From Roseovarius halotolerans (GTDB lineage Bacteria; Pseudomonadota; Alphaproteobacteria; Rhodobacterales; Rhodobacteraceae): a stretch of DNA of 64,000 nucleotides. A program made the position numbers and the translations under genes. Positions 27,843 through 37,363 of this stretch are shown piece after piece. Within the stretch, counting starts at the first letter, position 1, and every line of letters begins with the position of its first letter. A model generated the notes under the pieces. It was not told where the DNA came from, did not search any database, and was given only the letters and a program-made list of their open reading frames with translations. The stretch is from contig NZ_FWFU01000004.1 in NCBI RefSeq assembly GCF_900172255.1, forward strand, positions 310,001 through 374,000, in the 5' to 3' direction.

Positions 27843-28720
27843 GTGTCGTCCCAGTGCCGGGCGCGATCCTTCAGGAATGTCAGGAAGGCCTGCACCTTGG
27901 TGGTGCGATGGAGGTCCATATGGGTGACCAGCCAGAGCGGCGCTGACCAGTCATCGCGCGGCGGGAGGATTTCGGTGAGGCCGCCCAATTCGCGCGCCTG
28001 GAGACGCGACATGAAGCCGATCCCGGCGCCCTCCTTGATGGCACGGCGCTGCGCGTGGACATCGCCGCTGCGGAAGATGACATGCGCGGTGGGGATCGTA
28101 TCGCGCATCCAGCGAAAGAACGGTGCGCGGGAATTGGCGTCGTCAGGGCCGACGAAGTAATGATCGCGCAGGTCGGCCTCGGATGTGGGCAGGCCGTGGC
28201 GCGCGATATAACCATCGGCGGCGAAAAGGGTGATCTTCTGCTTGAAGAAGGGCTGCACCACATTGTCTGGCTGATCGGGCACCGACCCGGCGCGGATCGC
28301 CACATGGGCCTCGCCGTATTCCAGCCGGAAGAGGCGGTCGCCGGTCAGGTAGCGGACCACCAGGTCGGGATAACCTGTCTGGAATTCGGCCAGCACCGGA
28401 ACCAGAAGATGGCTGAGGCCGCCCAGCGAGGTGACCACCAGTTCGCCAGACACATCGTTTCCACGCCCCTTGATGCGGCCCGAAAGCTGCGCGAACTGGT
28501 CATCCGTGGCCTGCGCGACACGCAGCAGGTCCTCACCTGCCTCGGTGGGTGTGTAGCCGCGCGCGTGGCGCTGAAAAAGCTTGACCCCCAGCCGCCCTTC
28601 GAGCGCGTCGATATGGCGGATGACGGTGGCATGATGCACGCCAAGAACCTCGGCGGCGCCGCTGACCGTGCCGATACGGGCCACGTTGTAGGCAGTGCGA
28701 ATCTCGTCCCAGTTATCCAT
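27839..28720 (-). CDS. LysR family transcriptional regulator
   Basis: A 293-residue regulator with an N-terminal winged helix (AYNVARIGTVSGAAEVLGVH, residues ~9-28, then the recognition helix and linker) and a periplasmic-binding-like effector domain from about 90 on. The divergent azoR gene and the overlapping EamA gene are its likely targets. A 15-bp palindrome lies in the divergent spacer. Confidence 0.9.
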   Translation of the reverse strand: MDNWDEIRTAYNVARIGTVSGAAEVLGVHHATVIRHIDALEGRLGVKLFQRHARGYTPTEAGEDLLRVAQATDDQFAQLSGRIKGRGNDVSGELVVTSLGGLSHLLVPVLAEFQTGYPDLVVRYLTGDRLFRLEYGEAHVAIRAGSVPDQPDNVVQPFFKQKITLFAADGYIARHGLPTSEADLRDHYFVGPDDANSRAPFFRWMRDTIPTAHVIFRSGDVHAQRRAIKEGAGIGFMSRLQARELGGLTEILPPRDDWSAPLWLVTHMDLHRTTKVQAFLTFLKDRARHWDDT

Positions 28721-28752
28721 CTGTCAAATCCGGCGGCTGTATGTGCATTTAT

Positions 28753-28767
28753 AAACAGTTCCTGTTT
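28753..28767. promoter_or_regulatory. Palindrome in the LysR-azoR spacer
   Basis: AAACAG-TTC-CTGTTT is a perfect 6-bp inverted repeat with a 3-nt centre in the 130-bp spacer between divergent genes, 33 bp from the LysR start. It is a plausible binding site for the LysR protein, though LysR sites usually follow T-N11-A. Confidence 0.45.
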
Positions 28768-28850
28768 CTCATGAAAGGTTGCGTTTGAAAAGAGAAGAAC
28801 CGATTTATTCGAGCAGCAGATCGATAAACCCATATTAGCGGAGATACCCC

Positions 28851-29441
28851 ATGTCACAGACCATCCTTCGACTCGACGCCTCGGCCCGCGGCGCCGGTTC
28901 CGTCACCCGCGACCTGAGCGAACGGATCGTCAACCGCTGGCCGGACGCGACGGTGATCCACCGCGACCTGGCGCAAACGCCGGTGCCGCAGCTGGATGAA
29001 AGCTGGGTGGAGGCCAACACCACCGATGCCGCCAGCCGCAGCGAGGCCCAGAAACAAAGACTGGCGCTGTCGGACGAGCTGATCGGGGAGTTGCAGGCCG
29101 CCGATACCATCGTGATCGGGCTGCCCGTCTATAATTTCGCACCGCCCGCCGCGCTGAAGGCGTGGATCGACCAGGTCTGCCGCGCCGGCGTCACCTTCCG
29201 CTATTCCGAGGCCGGTCCCGAGGGGCTGCTGAAGGGCAAGCAGGTGATCCTTGCGATGGCGTCGGGCGGGACCGGCGCGGGGTCGGAGATCGACTTTGCC
29301 AGCACCTATATGCGCCATATCCTGGGCTTTATCGGGCTTGATGACGTGACGCTTGTGGCCGCGGATCAGCTGGCGCTGGATTCCGCCGCCAGCCTTGAAA
29401 AGGCCGCCGGTCAGATCGAGGCGCTCAAGAAGGCGGCCTGA
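28851..29441 (+). CDS. azoR: FMN-dependent NADH-azoreductase
   Basis: A 196-residue flavodoxin-fold quinone/azo reductase. LRLDASARGAGSVTRDLS at the N-terminus is the FMN phosphate-binding loop, and VIGLPVYNFAPPAALKAWID with the later MASGGTGAGSEIDF block is the AzoR signature. It uses NADH for two-electron reduction of quinones, protecting from thiol and electrophile stress. Divergent from a LysR gene that may control it. Confidence 0.92.
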   Translation: MSQTILRLDASARGAGSVTRDLSERIVNRWPDATVIHRDLAQTPVPQLDESWVEANTTDAASRSEAQKQRLALSDELIGELQAADTIVIGLPVYNFAPPAALKAWIDQVCRAGVTFRYSEAGPEGLLKGKQVILAMASGGTGAGSEIDFASTYMRHILGFIGLDDVTLVAADQLALDSAASLEKAAGQIEALKKAA

Positions 29442-29532
29442 GGGCCGTCCCGGCCGGTGGAGGCGCGGTGACGCGTAACCCCGCCAGCCACCGGGCGGAC
29501 AGCGCCCGCCCAAACCATATCACCCTCCTATA

Positions 29533-29561
29533 TTGACTCCGGCGCGCGCGCGCAGTAATTG
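29533..29561 (+). promoter_or_regulatory. Candidate promoter of the ffh operon
   Basis: TTGACT (29533-29538), 17-bp spacer rich in GC dinucleotides, TAATTG (29556-29561). It would give a leader of about 150 nt before ffh. The remainder of the 276-bp gap holds no other feature I can support. Confidence 0.4.
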
Positions 29562-29717
29562 CCGCGGATATTCCGGAAGTCCGTCAAGCTTCCGGTCCCA
29601 TGGCCTTTGGCCGGGATCGCCCCCCGTCAGCGAGTTTCGCCCACGGGGGAGATTGGCATATGGGCCGGTTCTTCTTATCTGAGGGGCCATAACGCAACGG
29701 GCGAAGGAGCGCTTGAG

Positions 29718-31211
29718 ATGTTTGAAAATCTGTCCGAACGCCTCTCGGGTGTCCTTGATCGCCTGACCCGCCAGGGCGCGCTGAGCGAGGACGATGTCAA
29801 GACCGCCCTGCGCGAGGTGCGTGTCGCCCTGCTGGAGGCCGATGTCTCGCTGCCGGTGGCGCGCGAATTCATCAAGAAGGTGCAGGACCAGGCGACCGGC
29901 CAGTCGGTGACGAAATCGGTGACACCCGGTCAGCAGGTGGTCAAGATCGTGCATGACGCGCTGGTCGACACCCTGACCGGCGAAGGCGATCCCGGCGCAT
30001 TGAAGATCGACAACCCGCCCGCGCCGATCCTGATGGTCGGTTTGCAGGGTTCGGGCAAGACCACCACCACGGCCAAGCTGGCCAAGCGTCTCAAGGAGCG
30101 TGACGGCAAGCGGGTGCTGATGGCCTCGCTGGACGTGAACCGGCCCGCCGCGATGGAGCAGCTCGAGATCCTCGGGCGTCAGATCGGGGTCGACACCCTG
30201 CCCATCGTCAAGGGCGAGGACCCGGTCGCCATCGCCAAGCGCGCCAAGACGCAGGCCAGCCTTGGCGGCTATGACGTCTACATGCTGGATACCGCAGGGC
30301 GGCTGCATATCGACCAGGAGCTGATCGCGCAGGCCGCCGCCGTGCGTGACGTGGCCAACCCGCGCGAAACCCTGCTGGTGGTCGATGGCCTGACCGGCCA
30401 GGACGCGGTCAACGTGGCCGAGGAGTTCGACGACAAGATCGGCGTTTCGGGCGTGGTGCTGACGCGGATGGACGGCGACGGGCGCGGTGGCGCGGCGCTG
30501 TCGATGCGCGCGGTCACCGGCAAGCCGATCCGCTTTGTCGGCCTTGGCGAGAAAATGGACGCGCTCGAGACCTTTGAACCCGAGCGCATCGCCGGGCGCA
30601 TCCTGGGCATGGGCGACATCGTCAGCCTGGTGGAAAAAGCGCAGGAAACCATCGAGGCCGAACAGGCCGAACGCATGATGAAGCGCTTCCAGAAGGGTCA
30701 GTTCAACATGAACGACCTGAAGATGCAGCTTGAGCAGATGCAGAAGATGGGCGGCATGGAAGGCGTGATGGGCATGATGCCCGGCATGGGCAAGATGGCC
30801 AAGCAGATGGAAACCGCCGGGATCGACGACAAGGTGCTGGTCCGTCAGATCGCGCTGATCCAGTCGATGACCAAGAAGGAACGCGCCAACCCCAAACTGC
30901 TTCAGGCGAGCCGCAAGAAGCGGATCGCCAAGGGCGCGGGGCTGGAAGTGTCCGAGCTCAACAAGCTTCTGAAGATGCAGCGCCAGATGGGCGACATGAT
31001 GAAGAAGATGGGCAAGATGGGCAAAGGCGGCATGCTGAAACAGGCCATGAAGGGCATGTTCGGCAAGGGCGACATGCCCGACATGAATGATCCCAAGGCG
31101 ATGGAAGAGGCCGCCAAGGCCATGGGCGGCAAGATGCCGGGCGGCATGGGCGGTTTTGGCAGCGGCGGCGGTTTGCCGCCCGGTCTCAGCGGTTTTGGCA
31201 AGAAGAAGTGA
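29718..31211 (+). CDS. ffh: Signal recognition particle protein Ffh (SRP54)
   Basis: A 497-residue GTPase that binds signal sequences of nascent membrane proteins with 4.5S RNA and docks at FtsY. The start at 29718 (MFENLSERLSGVLDR) has AAGGAG 9 nt upstream; the frame is open further but without a site. The NG domain has GLQGSGKTTTTAKLAK (G1), DTAGRLHID (G3) and TRMDGDGRGGAALS (G4). The M domain from ~305 is very Met-rich; the Gly/Met/Lys-rich C-terminus is longer than in E. coli. It heads a unit running to rimM. Confidence 0.97.
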   Translation: MFENLSERLSGVLDRLTRQGALSEDDVKTALREVRVALLEADVSLPVAREFIKKVQDQATGQSVTKSVTPGQQVVKIVHDALVDTLTGEGDPGALKIDNPPAPILMVGLQGSGKTTTTAKLAKRLKERDGKRVLMASLDVNRPAAMEQLEILGRQIGVDTLPIVKGEDPVAIAKRAKTQASLGGYDVYMLDTAGRLHIDQELIAQAAAVRDVANPRETLLVVDGLTGQDAVNVAEEFDDKIGVSGVVLTRMDGDGRGGAALSMRAVTGKPIRFVGLGEKMDALETFEPERIAGRILGMGDIVSLVEKAQETIEAEQAERMMKRFQKGQFNMNDLKMQLEQMQKMGGMEGVMGMMPGMGKMAKQMETAGIDDKVLVRQIALIQSMTKKERANPKLLQASRKKRIAKGAGLEVSELNKLLKMQRQMGDMMKKMGKMGKGGMLKQAMKGMFGKGDMPDMNDPKAMEEAAKAMGGKMPGGMGGFGSGGGLPPGLSGFGKKK

Positions 31212-31217
31212 CCCGAC

Positions 31218-31769
31218 GTGACAGCTTCGTTCACCATTCCCTCGCTTGAGACCGAGCGCCTGATCCTCCGCGAACCGCGCGAGAGCGATTTCGAGCATGA
31301 GCGCGATTTCTTCGCCTCGGATGCCTCGCGCTTTGTCGGCGGCCCCACCCAACCGCATCAGGTCTGGCGCAACCTTGCCATGCTGATGGGGCATTGGGCA
31401 TTTCGCGGGTTCGGGTTCTGGGGGGTCGAGGAAAAGTCCAGCGGCACTTATATGGGCCGCGTCGGGCTCTGGTATCCGCATGGCTGGTTCGGGCGTGAAA
31501 TCGGCTGGACCCTGATGCCGCATGCAACCGGCAAGGGCTTTGCGACCGAGGCGGCGCTGGCCGCGCGCGCCCATGCCTATGACATCCTGGGCTGGGACAC
31601 CGCGATTTCCCAGATCGCCCCCGAAAACGAACCGTCCAAGGCCGTTGCAAGGCGCCTCGGGGCCGGGTTCGAGCAGATGTATGACGATCCCATCTACGGC
31701 CCGATCGAGATCTGGCGCCACATTGCCCCCGGTAATCCCGTCGATGGCGGTATGGAGGCCTACGCCTGA
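31218..31769 (+). CDS. GNAT family N-acetyltransferase (RimJ/RimL type), first of a tandem pair
   Basis: A 183-residue acetyltransferase with GTG start 7 bp after ffh. Starts with PSLETERLILREPRESDF, the RimL-type opening. The acetyl-CoA loop is in HATGKGFATEAALAARAHA (Q/R-x-x-G-x-G/A variant). NEPSKAVARRLGAGFE is the usual substrate-side motif. Substrate unknown; ribosomal-protein acetylation is possible given the operon but unproven. Its 3' end shares one base with the next GNAT gene. Confidence 0.85.
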   Translation: MTASFTIPSLETERLILREPRESDFEHERDFFASDASRFVGGPTQPHQVWRNLAMLMGHWAFRGFGFWGVEEKSSGTYMGRVGLWYPHGWFGREIGWTLMPHATGKGFATEAALAARAHAYDILGWDTAISQIAPENEPSKAVARRLGAGFEQMYDDPIYGPIEIWRHIAPGNPVDGGMEAYA

Positions 31770-32374
31770 TGCACACCTCACGCATTCCCACGCTGGAAAC
31801 CCGCCGTCTTGTGCTGCGCGGCCCCGCACCCGAGGATTACCCGGATTTCAAGGCGACGTTCAGTTCGTATCGCTCGCGCTTCATGGGCGGGCCGCTGAAC
31901 CGCTACGAGAGCTGGATGCTCTATGCCGCCGAGATCGGCCATTGGAACATTCGCGGCTATGGCATGTGGATGATCCACGACAAGAAGACCGACGAGACCT
32001 TCGGCATGGCCGGCGGCTGGTTTCCCGCAGGCTGGCCCGAGCAGGAGATCGCCTGGATCATCTGGCCCGAAAAGGGCGGGCACGGCTACGCATTGGAGGC
32101 GACCCACGCAGCGCGGGGGTATTTCTACCGCGAGCTCGGGTGGGAGGGGGCGGTCAGCTATATCGACCCCAAGAACCTCGATTCGATCCGCCTTGCGGAA
32201 CGGCTGGGCGCGAAGAAGGACCACGATGCCGCCACCATCGACGGCAATGATGCGGTCTATCGCCACCCTGCCCCCGAAACGCTGAAATCCGGCCAGCTGG
32301 CCGACGGGATCGAGATGGAGATCGACCATTACTGCGACCCGCTTTTCCAACCGAAAGGGTTTCCCCTTGACTGA
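31769..32374 (+). CDS. GNAT family N-acetyltransferase, second of a tandem pair
   Basis: A 201-residue paralogue of the preceding protein; both share the opening IP-S/T-LET-x-RL-x-LR and the W-x-G-W-F-x-x-E-I-x-W core (here WPEQEIAWIIWPEKGGHGYA). It has a longer C-terminal tail (residues ~165-201). The ATG overlaps the previous TGA by one base, so translation is coupled. The pair probably arose by duplication within this operon. Substrate unknown. Confidence 0.84.
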   Translation: MHTSRIPTLETRRLVLRGPAPEDYPDFKATFSSYRSRFMGGPLNRYESWMLYAAEIGHWNIRGYGMWMIHDKKTDETFGMAGGWFPAGWPEQEIAWIIWPEKGGHGYALEATHAARGYFYRELGWEGAVSYIDPKNLDSIRLAERLGAKKDHDAATIDGNDAVYRHPAPETLKSGQLADGIEMEIDHYCDPLFQPKGFPLD

Positions 32375-32666
32375 TGACGCCACCGCCCGCGCCGCCGCCC
32401 TTCTGAAGGACCACCGCGACAGCATCGACCGGCTGGACGCGATCCTTGTCTATACGCTGGGCGAGCGGTTCAAGCGCACCCAGGCGGTGGGCCGGCTCAA
32501 GGCCGATCACGACCTTCCCGCGTCCGATCCCGCCCGCGAGGCGCAGCAGATCGCACGGCTTGAAGACCTGGCGACCCAGGCCGACCTGGACCCGGAATTC
32601 GCCAAGAAGTTCCTGAACTTCATCATCGCCGAAGTCATTCGGCACCACCAGAAACACCAGTCGTAA
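32367..32666 (+). CDS. Chorismate mutase, AroQ type
   Basis: A 99-residue all-helical enzyme that turns chorismate into prephenate for Phe/Tyr synthesis. The start is TTG at 32367, overlapping the GNAT gene by 8 bp, with GAAAGGG upstream. The pattern HRDSIDRLDAILVYTLGERF, then K-ADHDLP, and the C-terminal IIAEVIRHHQKHQ fits CM type II. Its place between GNATs and rpsP is not metabolically explained. Confidence 0.9.
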   Translation: MTDDATARAAALLKDHRDSIDRLDAILVYTLGERFKRTQAVGRLKADHDLPASDPAREAQQIARLEDLATQADLDPEFAKKFLNFIIAEVIRHHQKHQS

Positions 32667-32718
32667 GGTGCAAGGTTAAACGCACCGAACCCACGCCATT
32701 TCAAAAGGAGATATCCCA

Positions 32719-33123
32719 ATGGCCATGAAAATTCGTCTCGCCCGTGGCGGCAGCAAGAAGCGCCCCCATTACAGCATCGTCGCCGCCGACAGCCGCATGC
32801 CGCGCGATGGCCGCTTCATCGAGAAGCTGGGCACCTACAACCCGCTTCTGCCCAAGGACAGCGAAGACCGCGTCAAGATGAAGATGGAGCGCGTGCAATA
32901 CTGGCTGGACCAGGGCGCGCAGCCGTCGGACCGGATCGCACGGATGCTGGAAGCCGCAGGCGTGCTGGCCAAGAAAGACCGCTCGAACCCCAAGAAGGGC
33001 ACGCCGGGCGCCAAGGCCAAGGAACGCGCCGAGGAGAAAGCCGCCAAGGCCGCCGAAGCCGCCGCGCCCGCCGAGGAAGCACCGGCAGAAGCACCCGCCG
33101 AAGAGGCCGCCAGCGAGGAATAA
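32719..33123 (+). CDS. rpsP: 30S ribosomal protein S16
   Basis: A 134-residue ribosomal protein. The core ([20 protein letters not shown] through residue ~90) is normal S16; the remaining ~45 residues are an Ala/Glu/Lys/Pro-rich extension ([19 protein letters not shown]) common in alphaproteobacterial S16. Strong ribosome-binding site AAAAGGAGATAT. It is a start of the rpsP-rimM part of the unit. Confidence 0.97.
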   Translation: MAMKIRLARGGSKKRPHYSIVAADSRMPRDGRFIEKLGTYNPLLPKDSEDRVKMKMERVQYWLDQGAQPSDRIARMLEAAGVLAKKDRSNPKKGTPGAKAKERAEEKAAKAAEAAAPAEEAPAEAPAEEAASEE

Positions 33124-33144
33124 GCTGGCAAAGGGGGATCGGGC

Positions 33145-33774
33145 ATGTCGCGTTTCACCCCGGATTTCCAGGCCGGGCTGATCGACCTGATGCGGTGGCG
33201 GCGCGATGTGCGCCGCTTCCGCACCGACCCTGTGGACGAGGCGGTGCTGAGCGCCTGCCTCGATACGTTCCTGTTGTCCCCCTCGGTCGGGCTGAGCGAG
33301 CCCTGGCGCGTCATCCGGGTCGAGAGCCCGGCGGCGCGCCGGGCCGCGCTGGAAAACTACAGTGCCGCCAATGACGCCGCCCTTGCGGGTTACGATGGCG
33401 AGCGCGCGCAGCTCTACAGCCGCATGAAACTGTCGGGCATGACCGACGCGCCGGTGCAGCTGGCGGTGTTCTGCGACGAGAGCACCGACAAGGGCGCGGG
33501 GCTGGGTGCAGGGACCATGCCCGAGATGCGCCGCTATTCGGTGGTGGGCGCGATCACCCATTTCTGGCTGATGGCGCGCAGCTACGGGCTGGGCGTCGGC
33601 TGGGTGTCGATCCTCGATCCGGGCCAATTGGCGCGTGACCTGCGGGTGCCCGAAGGCTGGGCGCTGGTGGGGTATCTGTGCGTCGGCTGGCCCGAAGCGG
33701 TGAGCGACACCCCCGAACTTGAGCGTGCCGGCTGGGAAGACCGGCGCGGTCACCTGCCGACAGAGATCAGATAG
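33145..33774 (+). CDS. bluB: 5,6-dimethylbenzimidazole synthase
   Basis: A 209-residue nitroreductase-fold enzyme that fragments reduced FMN to make the lower ligand of cobalamin. The opening LIDLMRWRRDVRRF, the SPSVGLSEPWR block and TMPEMRRYSVVGAITHFWL with GWVSIL match BluB rather than general nitroreductases. Length fits. It lies between rpsP and rimM, 21 bp after rpsP, instead of with other cob genes, which are absent from the window. Confidence 0.88.
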   Translation: MSRFTPDFQAGLIDLMRWRRDVRRFRTDPVDEAVLSACLDTFLLSPSVGLSEPWRVIRVESPAARRAALENYSAANDAALAGYDGERAQLYSRMKLSGMTDAPVQLAVFCDESTDKGAGLGAGTMPEMRRYSVVGAITHFWLMARSYGLGVGWVSILDPGQLARDLRVPEGWALVGYLCVGWPEAVSDTPELERAGWEDRRGHLPTEIR

Positions 33775-33777
33775 GCC

Positions 33778-33921
33778 ATGCTGCGTCCGGTCCGCACCCT
33801 GATCCTGATGGTGGTTCTGTTCAGCGCCGGTGTGTTCTATGAACGCTACCAGCATCTTGAACGCTGCACCGAGGCGGGTGGCACGGTGAGCGGCGGGCTT
33901 TGTCGGGGAGAAACGGGATGA
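33778..33921 (+). CDS. Small single-helix membrane protein, 47 aa
   Basis: The frame starts at 33778, 3 bp after the bluB stop, and ends in the ATGA shared with rimM, so it is embedded tightly in the operon. The sequence begins [20 protein letters not shown], one membrane helix, followed by a short polar part with two Cys ([16 protein letters not shown]). Function unknown. The exact fit between two genes argues that it is translated. Confidence 0.72.
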   Translation: MLRPVRTLILMVVLFSAGVFYERYQHLERCTEAGGTVSGGLCRGETG

Positions 33922-34430
33922 GCGACGCACAACGCATCTGTCTTGGCGCCATTGCGGGCGCTTTCGGCGTCAAGGGCGAGCTGCGCCTCAAGAGCTTTAC
34001 CTCCGAGCCCGAGGATATCGCCGCCTATGGGCCACTGGAAAGCGAGGACGGGGCATTGAGCTTCGAGATCACGCTGACCGGACAGAGCGGCAAGGGCGCG
34101 CTGATCGCGCGGCTCTCGGGCGTGAACACCAAGGAACAGGCCGACGCGCTGCGTGGTGTCCGCCTTTATGCCGACCGCGGCCGCTTGCCCGCCCTGCCCG
34201 ATGACGAGTTCTACCACGCCGACCTGATCGGGCTGGAGGTGTTCGATACCGGCGGCGCGCCTTTGGGACGGGTCAAGGCGGTGCTGAACCACGGGGCGGG
34301 AGACCTGCTGGAGATCCATGCCCCCGGCATGACGGCCAGCGTTCTGATGCCCTTCACCCGGGAGGCGGTGCCGACCGTCGATCTGACCAGCGGGCGCATC
34401 GTTGCCGACCCGCCCGAAGGGCTGTTCTGA
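33918..34430 (+). CDS. rimM: Ribosome maturation factor RimM
   Basis: A 170-residue protein that binds S19 and helps mature the 30S head. The start at 33918 has GGGGAGAAACGGG upstream and is coupled to the 47-residue gene. [21 protein letters not shown] is the RimM opening; [11 protein letters not shown] starts the PRC-barrel domain. In many bacteria trmD-rplS follow; here the operon ends and ccrM converges. Confidence 0.95.
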   Translation: MSDAQRICLGAIAGAFGVKGELRLKSFTSEPEDIAAYGPLESEDGALSFEITLTGQSGKGALIARLSGVNTKEQADALRGVRLYADRGRLPALPDDEFYHADLIGLEVFDTGGAPLGRVKAVLNHGAGDLLEIHAPGMTASVLMPFTREAVPTVDLTSGRIVADPPEGLF

Positions 34431-34452
34431 GGGCAGGCAGGCCCACACCACC

Positions 34453-34480
34453 AAAAAAGCCCCGCCGTAGAAGGCGGGGC
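34453..34480 (-). terminator. Terminator of ccrM
   Basis: An 8-bp perfect stem GCCCCGCC (34459-34466) with GGCGGGGC (34473-34480). On the reverse strand it is followed by six T (34453-34458), 62 bp after the ccrM stop. The plus strand has no T-run, so rimM termination is less clear. Confidence 0.82.
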
Positions 34481-34541
34481 AGAGGTAGAGTGCCCGTGAT
34501 GTCAGGCCACGGGCACCGGCGGTGTTCGCATTTTGTGAAGA

Positions 34542-35748
<1,207 letters not shown>

Positions 35749-35750
<2 letters not shown>

Positions 35751-36384
35751 AGTCACTTATTGATTTTTCTTGATACAAGATATTGTGGACGGGTTTGAAG
35801 GAACGTCTATGGTGAGGGGTGAGCCCAATATTTTGAAGCGCCTCCCTGTGGCTTTTCGACGGGTATCCGGCGTTGGTCTCCCAGCCGTAGCCCGGAAACT
35901 GTTGCGCCAAATCCCACATCATCCGGTCACGGGTGATTTTCGCCACGATCGAGGCCGCCGCGATGGAGAGTGATTTGCCGTCGCCCTTGACCACCGCCTG
36001 GGCGGGAACCGTCAGTCCGCGCGGGATCATGTTGCCGTCGATCAACGCGAGATCGGGTGCGCTGGACAGGCCTGCGATGGCGCGTTCCATCGCAAGATGG
36101 CTGGCGCGCAGGATGTTGATCATGTCGATCTCTTCGACGCTGGCATGGGCGATCGACACTTCGGCCATCGCGAAGATGGCGTCATGCAGCTCGGCGCGGC
36201 GTTTGGCGCTGAGGCGCTTGGAATCGTTCAGCCCCTCGGGGATACGCGCGATGTCGAGCACCACAGCCGCTGCCGTGACCGGCCCGGCAAGCGGGCCGCG
36301 CCCGACCTCGTCGACACCGGCGATGCGGCGCGCGCCGCTGGCCTGCGCGGCAAGTTCAAGCGAGAAGTCGGGACCGTTGATCAT
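35749..36384 (-). CDS. rnhB: Ribonuclease HII
   Basis: A 211-residue nuclease that cuts RNA in RNA-DNA hybrids and removes misincorporated ribonucleotides. The start at 36384 (MINGPDFSLE) has AGGAAG just upstream; ATG at 36399 is an alternative. Catalytic residues are in GVDEVGRGPLAGPV (Asp, Glu) and LIDGN, plus the later TRDRMM Asp. It ends 91 bp upstream of ccrM on the same strand, an arrangement common in alphaproteobacteria. Confidence 0.95.
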
Positions 36385-36410
36385 GCTTCCTGATGGCATG
36401 GCGGCGCGCA

Positions 36411-36444
36411 AAATGCAAAAGGGAAGGGCCCTGCCCTTCCCTTT
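36411..36444 (-). terminator. Terminator of the 36470 gene
   Basis: A 12-bp perfect stem AAAGGGAAGGGC (36418-36429) with GCCCTTCCCTTT (36433-36444) and a 3-nt loop. Reverse-strand T residues follow. It lies 26 bp after the stop of the exported-protein gene and before rnhB. Confidence 0.65.
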
Positions 36445-36469
36445 CACCTGCCCGGTTCTCTTGCCTGGT

Positions 36470-36895
36470 TCAGCGATAACCATGACGGCGCAGGCAATGC
36501 GCACTGTAGACGGAACGCTGCCCGTTGGCCTTCACGAGACAGGCATTGGGCAGGGCAACACGGCTGCGCGGGGCTGCGTGTTTCTGATACCCGCGCTGGT
36601 GGACCGGACGATAGGAGTGCGGCGCGGCCCGGTAGTGCGGGATCACCGCAGCACGGGTGACCGGCGCGGAGCGATAGACCGTCCTGGGCGGGTAGTAGCG
36701 CTGTGGCTGCGAACGGTAGACGGTAGCATTGCGGTTCGAGCGCGAGTCGGCGACGGCGGCGCCGATGATCGCCAGCGCGGCAACGCCCGCAATGACCTTG
36801 GCGGCGTCGTTGTCCGCACGCGCGGGCGCGGCCGTGAGGCTCGTTATGGCGATGGAAGAGGCCAGAATGGCGGCGATGAACTTGCGGTGAAACAT
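36470..36895 (-). CDS. Exported hypothetical protein, 141 aa
   Basis: A Sec signal peptide (cleavage near APARA-D, residue ~27) precedes a short hydrophobic stretch (VIAGVAALAIIGAAVADS) and an Arg/Tyr/Pro/His-rich middle part (RSQPQRYYPPRTVYRSAP). The C-terminus NACLVKANGQRSVYSAHCLR has two Cys that could pair. This resembles small basic exported proteins of Rhodobacterales with an unknown role. Transcribed alone, divergent from the 37108 unit. Confidence 0.72.
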   Translation of the reverse strand: MFHRKFIAAILASSIAITSLTAAPARADNDAAKVIAGVAALAIIGAAVADSRSNRNATVYRSQPQRYYPPRTVYRSAPVTRAAVIPHYRAAPHSYRPVHQRGYQKHAAPRSRVALPNACLVKANGQRSVYSAHCLRRHGYR

Positions 36896-37107
36896 GGGAT
36901 GTCCTTTCAGCTGTCATGGGGGCCGGTGGTTTCCTTTGACGATCCGGCAGCGCCCGCCCCGGCATGGGTCAGGCTGATGCCCAAGGGTGCGCCCCCCTGC
37001 GAAAGACAGGCAATATCGCCGCGTTGTTATCGGATAACCGGTGCAATATGCCCCGGAGCCGGGCCTTGGATATTGAATAGCCGCGCGGTTGCACGCATGG
37101 TTCTCGC

Positions 37108-37350
37108 ATGAAACGAAATATCATCATCCTCGCGACCGCAACGGTCATGACACTGGCCAATGCCGCCACGGCGCAGGCCGCCTGCTTTGCCGAATACAAG
37201 GCCAAGCGCGACAATCCGCTTGAACTGTTCTACGACGTGGCGCAGATCAGTGGTCCATGCACCAAGGCCAACGCCCGCGCCCAGCTGCAACAGATGCTGG
37301 CGCGTCAGGGACTGACCCTGCTCAAGGTGCTGTCGGTGAAGAACAACTAG
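37108..37350 (+). CDS. Small exported protein, 80 aa
   Basis: A signal peptide (MKRNIIILATATVMTLANAA, cleavage near AQA-A) precedes a 55-residue soluble part with two Cys (ACFAEYKAKRD, GPCTKANARAQL) that could form a disulfide. I do not recognise the family. It is 13 bp upstream of the membrane winged-helix gene, so the two may be expressed together. Confidence 0.7.
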   Translation: MKRNIIILATATVMTLANAATAQAACFAEYKAKRDNPLELFYDVAQISGPCTKANARAQLQQMLARQGLTLLKVLSVKNN

Positions 37351-37363
37351 GAAGGACAGGCCC

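Noticed and set aside
29520..31829. Open frame of 769 codons antisense to ffh
   Set aside because: Shadow of ffh and the first GNAT; His- and Leu-rich sequence without domains.
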